Shown here: positions 52,872 through 62,681 of the stretch, piece by piece
Layout of the letters: each line of letters begins with the position of its first letter
Position numbering within the stretch: the first letter of the stretch is position 1
DNA from: Nodularia sphaerocarpa UHCC 0038
Lineage (GTDB): Bacteria > Cyanobacteriota > Cyanobacteriia > Cyanobacteriales > Nostocaceae
Length of the DNA stretch: 64,000 nt
Direction of reading: 5' to 3'
Assembly (NCBI RefSeq): GCF_022376295.1
Contig: NZ_CP060140.1
Coordinates: 3,476,356-3,540,355, forward strand
The notes under the pieces: model-generated
The model's input: only the letters and a program-made list of their open reading frames with translations
The model's database searches: none
Told to the model about the DNA's origin: nothing
Translations under genes and position numbers: made by a program

Positions 52872-54068
52872 ATGATTGACTTCAGCCTGACTCCAGAACA
52901 GCAGATGTTGCAGAAAAAATCCCGTGACTTTGCTCAACAAGAGATTAAACCCATTGCCAAAATTATTGATCAGTCTAACGATCCCCATCTTCAACCTTGG
53001 GATTTTTGTCAGGGTGTGTTTTACAAGGGAGCCAATTTAGGATTGACTTCTCTGCTGTTGCCACAAGAGTATGGTGGTATGGGTAAAAAGTGCGTAGACC
53101 TAGTTTTAGTTCAAGAAGAACTGGGAGTTGCTGACGTTAGCATTGCCTCAAGCTACTTTAATCTTAACAGCACCATGTCCCTTTTCATTACTAGGGCTGG
53201 AACTGAAGAACAGCGTCGGCGCATATTGTCTCATGTCAACTCTTCTGAGCCGCATTTATTTAGTGTAGCAGAGAGTGAGCCGAATGTCGCTGGTTCTGAT
53301 ATGTTCTGTATCACACCCGATCCTCAAATTGGCATGAAGACATTAGCACAGCGTGATGGAGATACATATATACTCAACGGTCACAAGTCTGCGTTAATCA
53401 CAAATGCTGGTATTGCTGATGCCTACTTGATTATCGCCCGGACATCCCTTGACCAGCCGATGGCAGAGAGTATGTCTATGTTCTACCTACCAGCAGATAC
53501 ACCAGGACTAAAGTTCGGTAATAAAACGGAGATGATTGGTTGGAAAGCTTCCCATCATGCAGAAATTCACTTAGATAACGTCCGGGTATCGGCGGATAAT
53601 CTCATCGGTGAAGAAGGACAAGCGGGTGCTTTGTTGATGTTGCTTCCAGAGGTGGCGATTGGACTCGCTGCTTGCTATGTGGGTTTGGCTCGTGCAGCCT
53701 ATGAGTATGCTCTCAATTACGCTCAACAGCGAGTCAGCTGGGGTCGCCCAATTATTGAGCATCAGGCTGTATCCTTAAAATTAGCTGAGATGATGGTGAA
53801 TACCCAGGCTGCACGATTGATGGTATGGGAAGCAGCTCACACTGCTGATACTGATCCTCTACTAGCCTCCACTGTCAAAGCACCAGCAGCTAAGACTTTT
53901 GCCGTAGATATGGCTATTAAGAACGCACAAACAGCAGTGGAGATTCTCGGCGGGAATGGCATCACTAAGGACTATGAAACAGGTAAATTTTTGAACGATG
54001 CCTGGATTGGGTATTCATGTGATTTTACACGGGATATATTGCGATTGGGTTTAGTAAAATTTATGTGA
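52872..54068 (+). CDS. Acyl-CoA dehydrogenase family protein
   Basis: 398 residues. Complete ACAD: N-terminal helical domain (MIDFSLTPEQQMLQKKSRDF), middle beta domain with FSVAESEPNVAGSD and DTYILNGHKSALITNAGIAD, and C-terminal helices (AAYEYALNYAQQRVSWGRPI, AVEILGGNGITKDYETGKF). FAD-dependent oxidation of an acyl-CoA is the family reaction. Cyanobacteria mostly lack beta-oxidation, so the substrate may be a specialised acyl thioester rather than a normal fatty acid. It is monocistronic here; the spacing to neighbours gives no pathway hint. The PKS cluster is 24 kb away and a link is not supported. Confidence 0.92.
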   Translation: MIDFSLTPEQQMLQKKSRDFAQQEIKPIAKIIDQSNDPHLQPWDFCQGVFYKGANLGLTSLLLPQEYGGMGKKCVDLVLVQEELGVADVSIASSYFNLNSTMSLFITRAGTEEQRRRILSHVNSSEPHLFSVAESEPNVAGSDMFCITPDPQIGMKTLAQRDGDTYILNGHKSALITNAGIADAYLIIARTSLDQPMAESMSMFYLPADTPGLKFGNKTEMIGWKASHHAEIHLDNVRVSADNLIGEEGQAGALLMLLPEVAIGLAACYVGLARAAYEYALNYAQQRVSWGRPIIEHQAVSLKLAEMMVNTQAARLMVWEAAHTADTDPLLASTVKAPAAKTFAVDMAIKNAQTAVEILGGNGITKDYETGKFLNDAWIGYSCDFTRDILRLGLVKFM

Positions 54069-54124
54069 CATTTACCTACGCATTAATATTTATGACAAAA
54101 TGGATGAAAATAGAAAATAGAAAG

Positions 54125-54176
54125 TAGGTTGGGTTGAGCAAGGCGTTCGCGTAGCGTGCCGTAGGCATAACCCAAC
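54125..54176. repeat. Palindromic repeat with GTAGGTTGGGTT end
   Basis: GTAGGTTGGGTTGAGCAAGG and CATAACCCAACGCTG flank GGCGTTCGCGTAGCGTGCCG; same family as 3192-3319 but shorter. Located between the ACAD gene and the end of the caspase-STAND gene. Confidence 0.65.
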
Positions 54177-54211
54177 GCTGTCCAGAATTTTGGTTTTCAC
54201 AAAGCTTCTCA

Positions 54212-57200
54212 CTAGTCACCAAAACACAGTTCATACTCTTCTATGGTAATATTAGGATTAGTTTGGAGATAATCACCCAGGCGATCGCAAGCATAATCGA
54301 GCAGCTGATCCAGATTTGATGTTTGCAATTCTATCTCCTCTAGGTTCCACACTTTAATAGTGGCATCCTCACCCCCAGAGACTAGCATTTTACCATCAGC
54401 ACTGAAATTAACGCTTTTCACACCGCCATCATGCCCAGAAAAAGTTTTCAGCAAAATCCCACTGCGAATATTCCAGAGTTTGATGGTATGATCATCACTA
54501 GCTGAAGCGAGCATTTTCCCATCCGGCGAAAAGCTCACCTGAGTCACCAAATCACCATGTCCCTGGAAAGTGTGCAGCAATGAACCATCCAAATTCCAGA
54601 GTTTAACAGTTTTGTCCTGACTAGCTGAAGCAAGAGTTTTACCATCAGGAGAAAAATTAAGACTCCATATACTAGCACTGTGTCCTGAGAGAGTTTTCAG
54701 CAACTTACCGTCACGACTCCACAGTTTGATAGTTTTGTCCGCACTAGCAGAAGCGATAATTTTACCATCCGGGCTAAATTTGACATTAGTCACCCAACCA
54801 TTATGACCTGAAAGAGTGTGCAACAAACCACCGTCACGACTCCAGAGTTTGATAGTTTTGTCCGCACTAGCAGAAGCCAGAATTTGATCATCCGGGCTGA
54901 AACTCATACTCCTTACCCAATGCTTGTGTCCTTCCAGGGTATGTAGCAAAGTACCATCTCGTTGACGAATCTGAATAGCCTGGTTTGCACTTGCCAAAGC
55001 CACCCTATTGCCATCACTGGTAAAACTAATGCTGGTAACATCTTCAATAGGGGAAGGCAAAGTTTTGAGCAATTCACCATTCAAATTCCAGAGTTTCATC
55101 GTATTGTCAGCACTCATAGAAGCAATAGTACTACCATCAGGCGTAAAGCTGACATCATTGACACTACCTTTATGACCGTAAAAAGTTTTGGGTAAATTTC
55201 TTTTTAGTTGCCATAATCTGATACTATTGTCATCACTAGCCGAAGCCAGTCTAGAGCTATCTGGGCTAAAACTCAGACTATTAACCTCATGGCTATGTCC
55301 TTGCAAAGTATCTAACAAATTACCAGCACGAGTCCAAAGTTTGATAGTTTTATCAGCACTAGCTGAAGCAATTATTTTACCATCCGGTGAAAACAAGACT
55401 TGCCAAACACCAGCACTATGCCCTGCGATAGTTCTCAGCAAATTACCGTCACGACTCCAGAGTTTAACACTCCCATCAGCACTAGCAGCAGCAATCGTCT
55501 GTCCATCAGGACTAAAAGTCACATCCAAAACTTCTTGCGTACTTGCTGGCAAGGTTGATAACAAACGACCGTCCAGACTCCAAAGTTTCACCGTGCCATC
55601 ATCACTAGCTGAGGCCATAGTATCACCTTCTGGTGAAAAACTAACGCTATTTATACTCCGGCTATGATCGATCAAATTTGCCAGTAACTTGCCCTCACGA
55701 CTCCAGAGTTTAATGGTATTATCACTACTAGCAGAAGCTAAAATTTGACCATCCGGTGAAAAACTGACGCTATTCACAGCATCAAGATGTCCTGCGAGAG
55801 TTTTGAGTAACTTCCCGTCACGACTCCAGAGTTTAATGATATTATCACTACTAGCAGAAGCCAATATTTGCCCATCCGGTGAGAAACTGACACTATTCAC
55901 ACCATCATTATGGTCTGTGAGAGTTGCGAGTAAACTGCCATGATTATTCCAAAGTCGAATACTGTTATCAGCATAACCAGAAGCTAAAATTTGACCATCC
56001 GGTGAAAAACTGACACTGCTGACCCAAGAATTATGAGTTAAACGGTGGCGTTCTTGAGTCCCATAAACTGCTTGTTGGAGGATAGTTGCAGTTTGAGATT
56101 GGATATTTATTGGGATACCGGGAGTAATTTTTTGTACTTCTCTCCCGGCTTTCAGGCTAGTGAGTAATGCTTCTAACTGCTGATGGGAAAGAAGAAAGTT
56201 TTCTGACAAAGAATTTAAAGCTTGTATCTCTCGTAACTGAGCTTTTTGAGTTTGTTGGTAAGCTAAAACAGCTAAACTCAAAGCAGTCAGTCCCAGTATA
56301 CTCATAATTCCCACAGTTCTTTGAGCTTTTCTGAGTCGATTTTTTTCTTTTTGTTGTTGGCGTTGTCTTTCGATTAAACAAGCTTGAATAAAACGTTGCA
56401 CATCAGCAGATACTTCATCAGTGTAATTGAGATAAATTTCTTCAGCTTCGGCGAGGCGAACACCTTGTAATAAAAAGTCTGGTTGTTCATTGCTATTGAT
56501 CCACAAAGCAGCTGCTTGGGCAATTTGCCGATGCGATCGCAACAACGCCCGATTTTCCTCCAACCACCAGCGCAACGTTGACCAATAGCGAATCAAAACC
56601 TCGTGAGCGACTTCCACAGTTACAGGCGATAACTGAGGGGATAGAAGAGAAATTTTTTCTAATTCCCTCATCCCTGTAACTTCCCCAAACGCCTCTGCAT
56701 CTTCTTCTAAATTCACCACCACCAGCTTGGCAGCAATTAACACCTGTAATGTTCTTTCTACCAATGGAACCGGATACTTCTGCACCATTAACTCAGATTT
56801 GAGAACCCGTCGCCGAGTATCTTCCGTACCCTCACCCAACTGAGTCAGCGACAGAAAAATCCACCGGGCGCACTCTTGAGCTTCTAAATCTAAACTGTGA
56901 TAAACACTTTGGGCTTTACTTTCCAGCGCGCCTTTAATTCCCCCCAAATGCTGTTGGTACGCTTGTAAAGTCATTACACCATTTTCGCGGTATTCCCACA
57001 ACTGTTCCAGAACAAATTCTAACAGTGGTAAATCCCCAGGAGAGTGATGTAACTCCTGTACCAGAACTTCCACTAATTCCGCCTCTACAATTAAACCAAC
57101 TTTTTGGGCAGGGTTAATAATAATCCGGCGATACTCCTCTTCAGTCAAGCAGGGAGGTAACAGCACACTCGACTGCTGTAACAACTGCACCAATTTTGGA

Positions 57201-59359
57201 ACTTCTAAACAGGGAGCGATGAAATCAGCCCGCAAAGTAATAACTAATTTAAACTTTTCTGGGATATATTCCAGCGCTTCTAAAACAACTTCTAAAAAAA
57301 GCTGCCGATCTTCACTGGATGCAATAGTAAATAATTCTTCAAACTGATCTATGACTAAAACTACCATTGTTTCAGGGCGATCGCGCACCCAGTCAGCAAA
57401 TTCTTTTCCCCCCTGGCGCAACATTCCTTCCAGTTGCAATTGCTGATAAACTTTTTCCTTTTCAGTACCGCTATCGACTAAACGGCGTGATAAAGCTTCC
57501 AGAGGATTTGCTCCAGGGCGAAAGCTTCTCATCCACCAGTCTTCGCTCCCTGGTAATACTTTTCCCCGTCGCAGTTGGGCGATTAATCCCGCCTGTACCA
57601 CAGAAGATTTACCACTACCAGAAGCCCCCACAACAGCAATAAATGAGCTTTGAGCCAAGTCATTAATTAGTTGTTGGACTACCTTTTCTCTGCCGTAAAA
57701 ATACTGAGAATCTTCTTCGCCAAAAGCCCGTAATCCCCGGTAAGGACAAAGCCCTAAATCAATAGCTGCTGTTGACTCAACGCCTCGATTACCAGAATTA
57801 GCAGGTATAACTTCAATTACCCCTTGTGTACCAGAGAGCCAGATATGCAGAGGAAATTCATGGTTACAGAATAATTGTAATTGAGTAATGCAAGCGGCAG
57901 CTGATAGGCTACCTTGAATCTGGGCTGCTTCTAAGATAGAGTGTAACCCTTGGGCAAATTGTTCGGGATGATTTTTCGGTGAAGCCGCAGCAATTATACA
58001 TTGTCCTTGCTCAAATCCTAGTTGCAAATCCTCCACCCAATCTTGTAGAGGCGCATAGTCATTTGCCACCGGACAATCCAAAATAATAATTTGTTGAGCA
58101 TAAGTGGAACGCCGGAGTTGTTGTCTTAACCAGGAACGACTCAGCCTGATATTTTCTGCTAAAACCAAAGCAGGTTCACCAGCTTCAGTTTCTTCCAGTC
58201 GTCCACGTAAATATAACAGAACCGTGGCAAAAATTCTGGGGTGGTTTGGCGGTGCTGATTCTGTAGTTTGTAAACAACTTTGAATAGTCGAGTGTAAATC
58301 CTGAGTAGTAGTTTCTGAAGAGCGAGGCCAATACTCTAACTCAAAATTACCCACACCCCGTAATAGTTTACTCACCGCCAGAGTAGTCTGATTATTTGCT
58401 AGCCCTTCTAATATTAACGCTTGTCGCACAGAAGAGGATTTGACAAAAGCTGGTTTTAATCCCAGAATTACTTCCCCCACTCCTTCCACAATCCGCTTGG
58501 GTGTTTGTTGGGGATATTCTGAATATAGATTAGTATCGCCTCGACTTTTGTTTTGCTGATTAATCAGTCGTAATTGCTGATTAGTTTGCTCAATATATTG
58601 GCGCGTTTGATGATAAACATATCTGTATAGTCCATCAGCATCAATCAAACCCTGAGCATCAGCCGCTTCACCGCGCAACCCACGCATTAAATAATATGTA
58701 AATACGCCATGTCCCAATTCGGGAAATTCCCAAGATTGTTGATTACTGTCGCAGGAAAGCAAAGCATAGAATCCTTGACTCTGTTTTGCTCGTTGGCGTA
58801 ATAATTCCACCATTTCAGATGTAGGATTGGCTAAAGATGCTGTAGTTATCTCACTTCTAGCACCTCGGAATGTCAAGCTACCACTATGACAAGCATCCAG
58901 CCACACTAACTGAGTCTGCGCTTGACTATTTCCCAAGAGTTGCAAAATTTCCTCTAAACCTAAACCTGTGTTGAGTAAGTCGTCTGTTTGAGTATCTGCT
59001 AGACACAAAAATGCTTGCTGCGAATTTGACTCTAGCATCCCATGTCCAGAGAAATAAAATAAAATCTTGTCCTGTGGTTGAGCTGCGGCAGTAATTTGGT
59101 GTAAGCTAGCCCTGACTGTGGAGAGAGTCGGCAGGCTTGAACTTAAATCGTGGTGAACTGTTTGTGCGGTTTGGGGAAATCCTTGGTTTGCGTCGGCTAA
59201 AGCTGCGGCTAAACCCTGACAATCAACAGCTGAGTAGCGTAGTGAGGGTAGTCTCTGGTCTTGGTATTTGTTGACTCCTACCAACAACAGCCAAAATTGT
59301 GCCTCTCCTAGTTCTAGGATATGGGTTGAATGACTGGTAGCTATACCGAGTGGAGACAT
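54212..59359 (-). CDS. Caspase-STAND-WD40 protein
   Basis: 1715 residues, single gene. Caspase-like peptidase about 20-270 with catalytic His106 (FSGHGML) and Cys157 (LDACHSG), so it looks active. A nucleotide-binding STAND module follows about 545-1000: P-loop VVGASGSGKSSV near 570 and VVLVIDQFEELF as Walker B, an nSTAND1-type NTPase. A membrane-like segment near 1027-1048 (VGIMSILGLTALSLAVLAYQ) comes next. Residues about 1100-1680 are 14 WD repeats, enough for two 7-bladed propellers, many nearly identical (SADKTIKLWSRDG). Such proteins resemble NLR-type sensors of bacterial immunity and programmed cell death: the propellers sense, the NTPase oligomerises, the caspase cuts. Role here is inferred. 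Confidence 0.92.
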   Translation of the reverse strand: MSPLGIATSHSTHILELGEAQFWLLLVGVNKYQDQRLPSLRYSAVDCQGLAAALADANQGFPQTAQTVHHDLSSSLPTLSTVRASLHQITAAAQPQDKILFYFSGHGMLESNSQQAFLCLADTQTDDLLNTGLGLEEILQLLGNSQAQTQLVWLDACHSGSLTFRGARSEITTASLANPTSEMVELLRQRAKQSQGFYALLSCDSNQQSWEFPELGHGVFTYYLMRGLRGEAADAQGLIDADGLYRYVYHQTRQYIEQTNQQLRLINQQNKSRGDTNLYSEYPQQTPKRIVEGVGEVILGLKPAFVKSSSVRQALILEGLANNQTTLAVSKLLRGVGNFELEYWPRSSETTTQDLHSTIQSCLQTTESAPPNHPRIFATVLLYLRGRLEETEAGEPALVLAENIRLSRSWLRQQLRRSTYAQQIIILDCPVANDYAPLQDWVEDLQLGFEQGQCIIAAASPKNHPEQFAQGLHSILEAAQIQGSLSAAACITQLQLFCNHEFPLHIWLSGTQGVIEVIPANSGNRGVESTAAIDLGLCPYRGLRAFGEEDSQYFYGREKVVQQLINDLAQSSFIAVVGASGSGKSSVVQAGLIAQLRRGKVLPGSEDWWMRSFRPGANPLEALSRRLVDSGTEKEKVYQQLQLEGMLRQGGKEFADWVRDRPETMVVLVIDQFEELFTIASSEDRQLFLEVVLEALEYIPEKFKLVITLRADFIAPCLEVPKLVQLLQQSSVLLPPCLTEEEYRRIIINPAQKVGLIVEAELVEVLVQELHHSPGDLPLLEFVLEQLWEYRENGVMTLQAYQQHLGGIKGALESKAQSVYHSLDLEAQECARWIFLSLTQLGEGTEDTRRRVLKSELMVQKYPVPLVERTLQVLIAAKLVVVNLEEDAEAFGEVTGMRELEKISLLSPQLSPVTVEVAHEVLIRYWSTLRWWLEENRALLRSHRQIAQAAALWINSNEQPDFLLQGVRLAEAEEIYLNYTDEVSADVQRFIQACLIERQRQQQKEKNRLRKAQRTVGIMSILGLTALSLAVLAYQQTQKAQLREIQALNSLSENFLLSHQQLEALLTSLKAGREVQKITPGIPINIQSQTATILQQAVYGTQERHRLTHNSWVSSVSFSPDGQILASGYADNSIRLWNNHGSLLATLTDHNDGVNSVSFSPDGQILASASSDNIIKLWSRDGKLLKTLAGHLDAVNSVSFSPDGQILASASSDNTIKLWSREGKLLANLIDHSRSINSVSFSPEGDTMASASDDGTVKLWSLDGRLLSTLPASTQEVLDVTFSPDGQTIAAASADGSVKLWSRDGNLLRTIAGHSAGVWQVLFSPDGKIIASASADKTIKLWTRAGNLLDTLQGHSHEVNSLSFSPDSSRLASASDDNSIRLWQLKRNLPKTFYGHKGSVNDVSFTPDGSTIASMSADNTMKLWNLNGELLKTLPSPIEDVTSISFTSDGNRVALASANQAIQIRQRDGTLLHTLEGHKHWVRSMSFSPDDQILASASADKTIKLWSRDGGLLHTLSGHNGWVTNVKFSPDGKIIASASADKTIKLWSRDGKLLKTLSGHSASIWSLNFSPDGKTLASASQDKTVKLWNLDGSLLHTFQGHGDLVTQVSFSPDGKMLASASDDHTIKLWNIRSGILLKTFSGHDGGVKSVNFSADGKMLVSGGEDATIKVWNLEEIELQTSNLDQLLDYACDRLGDYLQTNPNITIEEYELCFGD

Positions 59360-59944
59360 TTTAAGTTTGCTGGATAATTACTAAGGTCTAAGACGTGGTA
59401 TAAATCAATGCTTTTGGTACTGTGAGATCAATGGGTGCTAAGTTACAGTTCAATTTTTGTGTCTGATTAAACGAAATTACATCAGTAGAGTTTGCTGTCT
59501 GTAGGTTGTACCACGCATCTATACTTATATTACACAACCAGAAGTTAGTTGAATAGCAATCCTGTTCATTTTATCCACTGCTCGTGGAGGTAGAGAACAG
59601 CAAATTGATTTGTTTGCAATTAATTTAGAATTGCTTTATGAATAAAAAGAAATGCCAAATTGGCGAGATTTATAGAATTATCTTTGTTAGAGTATTGATT
59701 GTAAAAGACTTGTGGGCTTAGTAGTCCAAGGTTTACTACACTTCAAGAGCATTAAATGCGGTACTAATTGCAATAGTTCTGCTAATTATGCTCTATGAAT
59801 TGAAGATTGCTATGAGATTTTCTGTAGTGATCTCAACCAATCCCTTCTTCTCGCAAAAGGGACAATTAGAATCATAAGTCCTTGTTGATTTACTCCTATC
59901 CTTACCTCGTTCAACCATGATATGAGCGGGGTATTTTTCATTTG
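59360..59944. other. Intergenic region with one gene remnant
   Basis: 585 bp between the caspase-STAND gene and fghA. The right half holds a possible HIT-family remnant (59793-59918). The left half should carry the caspase-gene promoter; no repeat family or boxes were recognised. Confidence 0.5.
59793..59918 (-). pseudogene. Possible remnant of a HIT-family protein N-terminus
   Basis: A 41-codon ORF starting MVERGKDRSKSTRTYDSNCP and continuing FCEKKGLVEITTENLIAI before a stop. The pattern CPFCEKK followed by ENLIAI resembles the CPFC... and ENxLAI start of histidine-triad (HIT) hydrolases, which continue with a lid and the HxHxH motif. That motif is absent, so this would be a truncated remnant. 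The similarity is short and may be chance. Confidence 0.35.
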
Positions 59945-60778
59945 TCAGTTCGCATGATGGCGGATATGGTCTTCAATAAAACTAGCGATAAAATAATAAC
60001 TGTGATCGTAGCCTGTTTGGTAACGTAAGTTGAGAGGCTGATTCACAGAATTACAAGCTTGCTCAAACAGTTCTGGTTGTAATTGTACAGCTAAATATTG
60101 ATCCGCAGTTCCTTGGTCAATGAGAATGGGACTGTGATATCCTAATTTCTGAACTAATTCACTGGCATCATAATTACGCCACGCTTCTTGATTATTGCCG
60201 AGATAACGACTGAAAGTCTTTTCACCCCAAGGAGAACGCATCGGTGCAGCAAGAGGTGCAAAAGCTGACACTGATTTATATAGTTGCGGGTTTCGGATGG
60301 CACATACTAGCGCTCCATGTCCTCCCATTGAATGACCAAAAATACCTTGTTTCTCAGGTTGAATGGGAAAATTTGCGGCAATTATTGCAGGTAATTCTTC
60401 GACGATATAACTATACATTTGGTAATGCTGATGCCAAGGTTCCTCGGTAGCATCCACATAAAAGCCTGCACCTGTACCAAAATCCCAATCGTCATCTTCA
60501 CCGGGAATACCTGTGTTACGGGGGCTAGTATCTGGTGCGACTAATATCAAGCCGTACTGGGCTGCGTAGCGTTGCGCCCCGGCTTTAAGCATAAAATTTT
60601 CTTCATTACAAGTCAAGCCGGAAAGAAAATACAGGACTGGTACTGGCTTTTGAGTGGCTTGTGGTGGTTGATAGACGGCGAAGCGCATTTGACTTTTACA
60701 GGTTGAGGAAAGGTGAGAGTAAAAGCCGACTTTGCCGCCAAAGCTTTGATATTCTGAGAGCAGGTTAAGTTGAGTCAT
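59945..60778 (-). CDS. fghA: S-formylglutathione hydrolase
   Basis: 277 residues. Hydrolyses S-formylglutathione to formate and glutathione, the second step of glutathione-dependent formaldehyde oxidation. Alpha/beta-hydrolase of the esterase-D family: oxyanion region YFLSGLTCNEENFMLKAGAQ, nucleophile Ser150 in FGHSMGGHGAL, Asp in IDQGTADQYL and His in YDHSYYFIASF near the end. The length fits the family. It ends the minus-strand operon frmA-DUF29-fghA, 21 bp after the DUF29 gene. Also called frmB or yeiG-type in other bacteria. Confidence 0.96.
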   Translation of the reverse strand: MTQLNLLSEYQSFGGKVGFYSHLSSTCKSQMRFAVYQPPQATQKPVPVLYFLSGLTCNEENFMLKAGAQRYAAQYGLILVAPDTSPRNTGIPGEDDDWDFGTGAGFYVDATEEPWHQHYQMYSYIVEELPAIIAANFPIQPEKQGIFGHSMGGHGALVCAIRNPQLYKSVSAFAPLAAPMRSPWGEKTFSRYLGNNQEAWRNYDASELVQKLGYHSPILIDQGTADQYLAVQLQPELFEQACNSVNQPLNLRYQTGYDHSYYFIASFIEDHIRHHAN

Positions 60779-60799
60779 GATTAATAGAGTTTTAGCCTA

Positions 60800-61297
60800 T
60801 TATTCCATCAAATCATCATTTGTCGCTTTGCCTGGATAAAAGCGATCGCTGAGAATTTGTTCTATGGTATAAGGACAATCGGAGGGAAATGTTTTCATCG
60901 GTAGGTTTGTTTCTCCCATTGCTAAGGCGATCGCTTTCATATAGGCTTTGATCAGAATTTCTTGCAGGTATGCTTGGAGACTGGGGTTTTCTTCCAGTAA
61001 TTCCCACGTATCTAGTCGCTGGATGCGAATTGTATTCAACCAACTACGACTGCGTTTTGCTGATTGAAATTCCCACTTGAGTAAATGTCCAATTAATACG
61101 CTGAGGCGATTTCGCAATTCTTGACGTTCTTTTCTGCCCAAAGCTTCAATTTCCTCAATTAAATTGGGCAAATCAAGCTGGTTCCATTCATTTCCACGCA
61201 GCAGATGAGATTGTTGCTGTGTCCAAGCGTAAAAGTCGGTTTCATAGAGGTTGGCTTTCAGATTTGCTGCTGTTTCTCCGGTTTGTGGTGTCTGCAT
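60800..61297 (-). CDS. DUF29 family protein
   Basis: 165 residues. Typical DUF29 start YETDFYAWTQQQSHLLRGNE, then LPNLIEEIEALGRKERQELR, LSVLIGHLLKWEFQSAKRSR and the basic part near the middle. DUF29 is a very common cyanobacterial family without established function; it often occurs near mobile or rearranged DNA. Here it sits inside the formaldehyde operon between frmA and fghA with small gaps (38 and 21 bp), so it is co-transcribed, but a role in the pathway is not implied by the family. Confidence 0.9.
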   Translation of the reverse strand: MQTPQTGETAANLKANLYETDFYAWTQQQSHLLRGNEWNQLDLPNLIEEIEALGRKERQELRNRLSVLIGHLLKWEFQSAKRSRSWLNTIRIQRLDTWELLEENPSLQAYLQEILIKAYMKAIALAMGETNLPMKTFPSDCPYTIEQILSDRFYPGKATNDDLME

Positions 61298-61304
61298 TGT
61301 TATC

Positions 61305-61324
61305 AGACGCGATAAATCGCGTCT
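61305..61324. repeat. Palindrome in the frmA-DUF29 gap
   Basis: AGACGCGAT-AA-ATCGCGTCT, a perfect 9-bp stem with a 2-nt loop, followed by CTACAAGG as in the palindromic repeat at 7024. It lies inside the operon and could reduce read-through. Confidence 0.75.
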
Positions 61325-61335
61325 CTACAAGGTGA

Positions 61336-62445
61336 TTAAAATGTGACGACGCTACGAATTGATTCGCCTTTGTGCATTAAATCAAAAGCTGTATTAATCT
61401 CCTCAATCGGCATGACATGAGTAATTAAATCATCAATATTGATTTTCCCATCCATATACCAATCAACAATTTTCGGCACATCTGTACGCCCTCTCGCACC
61501 ACCAAATGCTGAACCTTTCCAAACGCGTCCAGTGACTAATTGAAATGGACGAGTTCTGATTTCTTGTCCAGCACCAGCTACACCAATAACTACACTCACG
61601 CCCCAACCTTTATGACAGCATTCTAAGGCTTGACGCATTACATTCACGTTGCCAATACATTCAAATGTATAATCAGCACCGCCTTTGGTTAAGTCTACCA
61701 AATAAGGAACTAAATCACCCTCAACTTCTTGAGGATTAACAAAGTGCGTCATCCCAAATTTTTCTGCTAAAGCGCGTTTACTGGGATTAATATCTACGCC
61801 GATAATCATATTCGCTCCTACCATCCGCGCTCCTTGGATGACATTCAAGCCAATACCGCCTAAGCCGAAAACTATAACATTTGCGCCTGGTTCTACTTTG
61901 GCTGTATTAATCACAGCACCCACACCAGTCGTTACACCACAGCCAATATAACAAACTTTATCAAAGGGGGCATCTGGGCGAATTTTGGCGACGGCAATTT
62001 CTGGTAAAACTGTGTAATTAGCAAAGGTAGATGTCCCCATGTAGTGATGCAGCATCTCCCCTCCAATACTAAAGCGACTCGTACCATCAGGCATGACACC
62101 GCGCCCTTGGGTGACACGAATGGCTTGACAAAGATTGGTTTTCATGCTCAGACAATATTCACACTGTCGGCATTCTGGGGTATATAGAGGAATGACATGA
62201 TCTCCTGGTTTGAGGCTGGTGACACCAGCGCCAACTTCTACTACTACACCAGCGCCTTCATGTCCTAGAATAGCGGGAAATAAACCTTCGGGATCATTAC
62301 CGGAAAGGGTGTAAGCATCGGTATGACAAACCCCAGAGGCTTTAATCTCAATTAGCACTTCTCTCGCTCGTGGTGGCGATAATTCGACGGTTTCAATAGT
62401 TAACGGCTTACCCGCGCCGTAAGCGACTGCTGCTTTAACTTCCAA
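61336..62445 (-). CDS. frmA: S-(hydroxymethyl)glutathione dehydrogenase / class III alcohol dehydrogenase
   Basis: 369 residues. Oxidises S-hydroxymethylglutathione (formaldehyde plus glutathione) to S-formylglutathione with NAD; also reduces S-nitrosoglutathione. Zinc ligands: Cys40 in GVCHTDAYTLSG, GHEGAGVVVEVG, and the structural zinc CRQCEYCLSMKTNLC; GLGGIGLNVIQGARM is the NAD fold; ACHKGWGVSVVIGVA-like segment ECCHKGWGVSVVIGVAGAG is class III-specific. First gene of the operon with DUF29 and fghA, whose products act in sequence. Start ATG 62445 is clear. Divergent from avtA, 236 bp apart. Confidence 0.97.
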   Translation of the reverse strand: MEVKAAVAYGAGKPLTIETVELSPPRAREVLIEIKASGVCHTDAYTLSGNDPEGLFPAILGHEGAGVVVEVGAGVTSLKPGDHVIPLYTPECRQCEYCLSMKTNLCQAIRVTQGRGVMPDGTSRFSIGGEMLHHYMGTSTFANYTVLPEIAVAKIRPDAPFDKVCYIGCGVTTGVGAVINTAKVEPGANVIVFGLGGIGLNVIQGARMVGANMIIGVDINPSKRALAEKFGMTHFVNPQEVEGDLVPYLVDLTKGGADYTFECIGNVNVMRQALECCHKGWGVSVVIGVAGAGQEIRTRPFQLVTGRVWKGSAFGGARGRTDVPKIVDWYMDGKINIDDLITHVMPIEEINTAFDLMHKGESIRSVVTF

Positions 62446-62681
62446 AATTAGCCTTCCTGTATAAAAGTTGTATCAATGGGCTGTTTTGAGTTTATAACGA
62501 GGAATGGTGAGAGAAACTTTTTATTACTTTTTTGTAAATTAACTATAAAATTGCAAAATTGCTTTTGCCGATGATATTGGTACATTAGTTACAGGCGGCA
62601 ATTCTGGACGATGATATTGAGCCGCTATCATAGACTGATAATTTTGTTAACTCCCACCTTATCTTTATTTTTACAACGCTT

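Noticed and set aside
52872..54068. Acyl-CoA dehydrogenase as part of the PKS cluster
   Set aside because: 24 kb away, separate operon and no shared regulatory feature.
54212..59359. Frameshifted or fused separate genes
   Set aside because: Caspase, NTPase and WD40 are in one uninterrupted frame, as in known family members.
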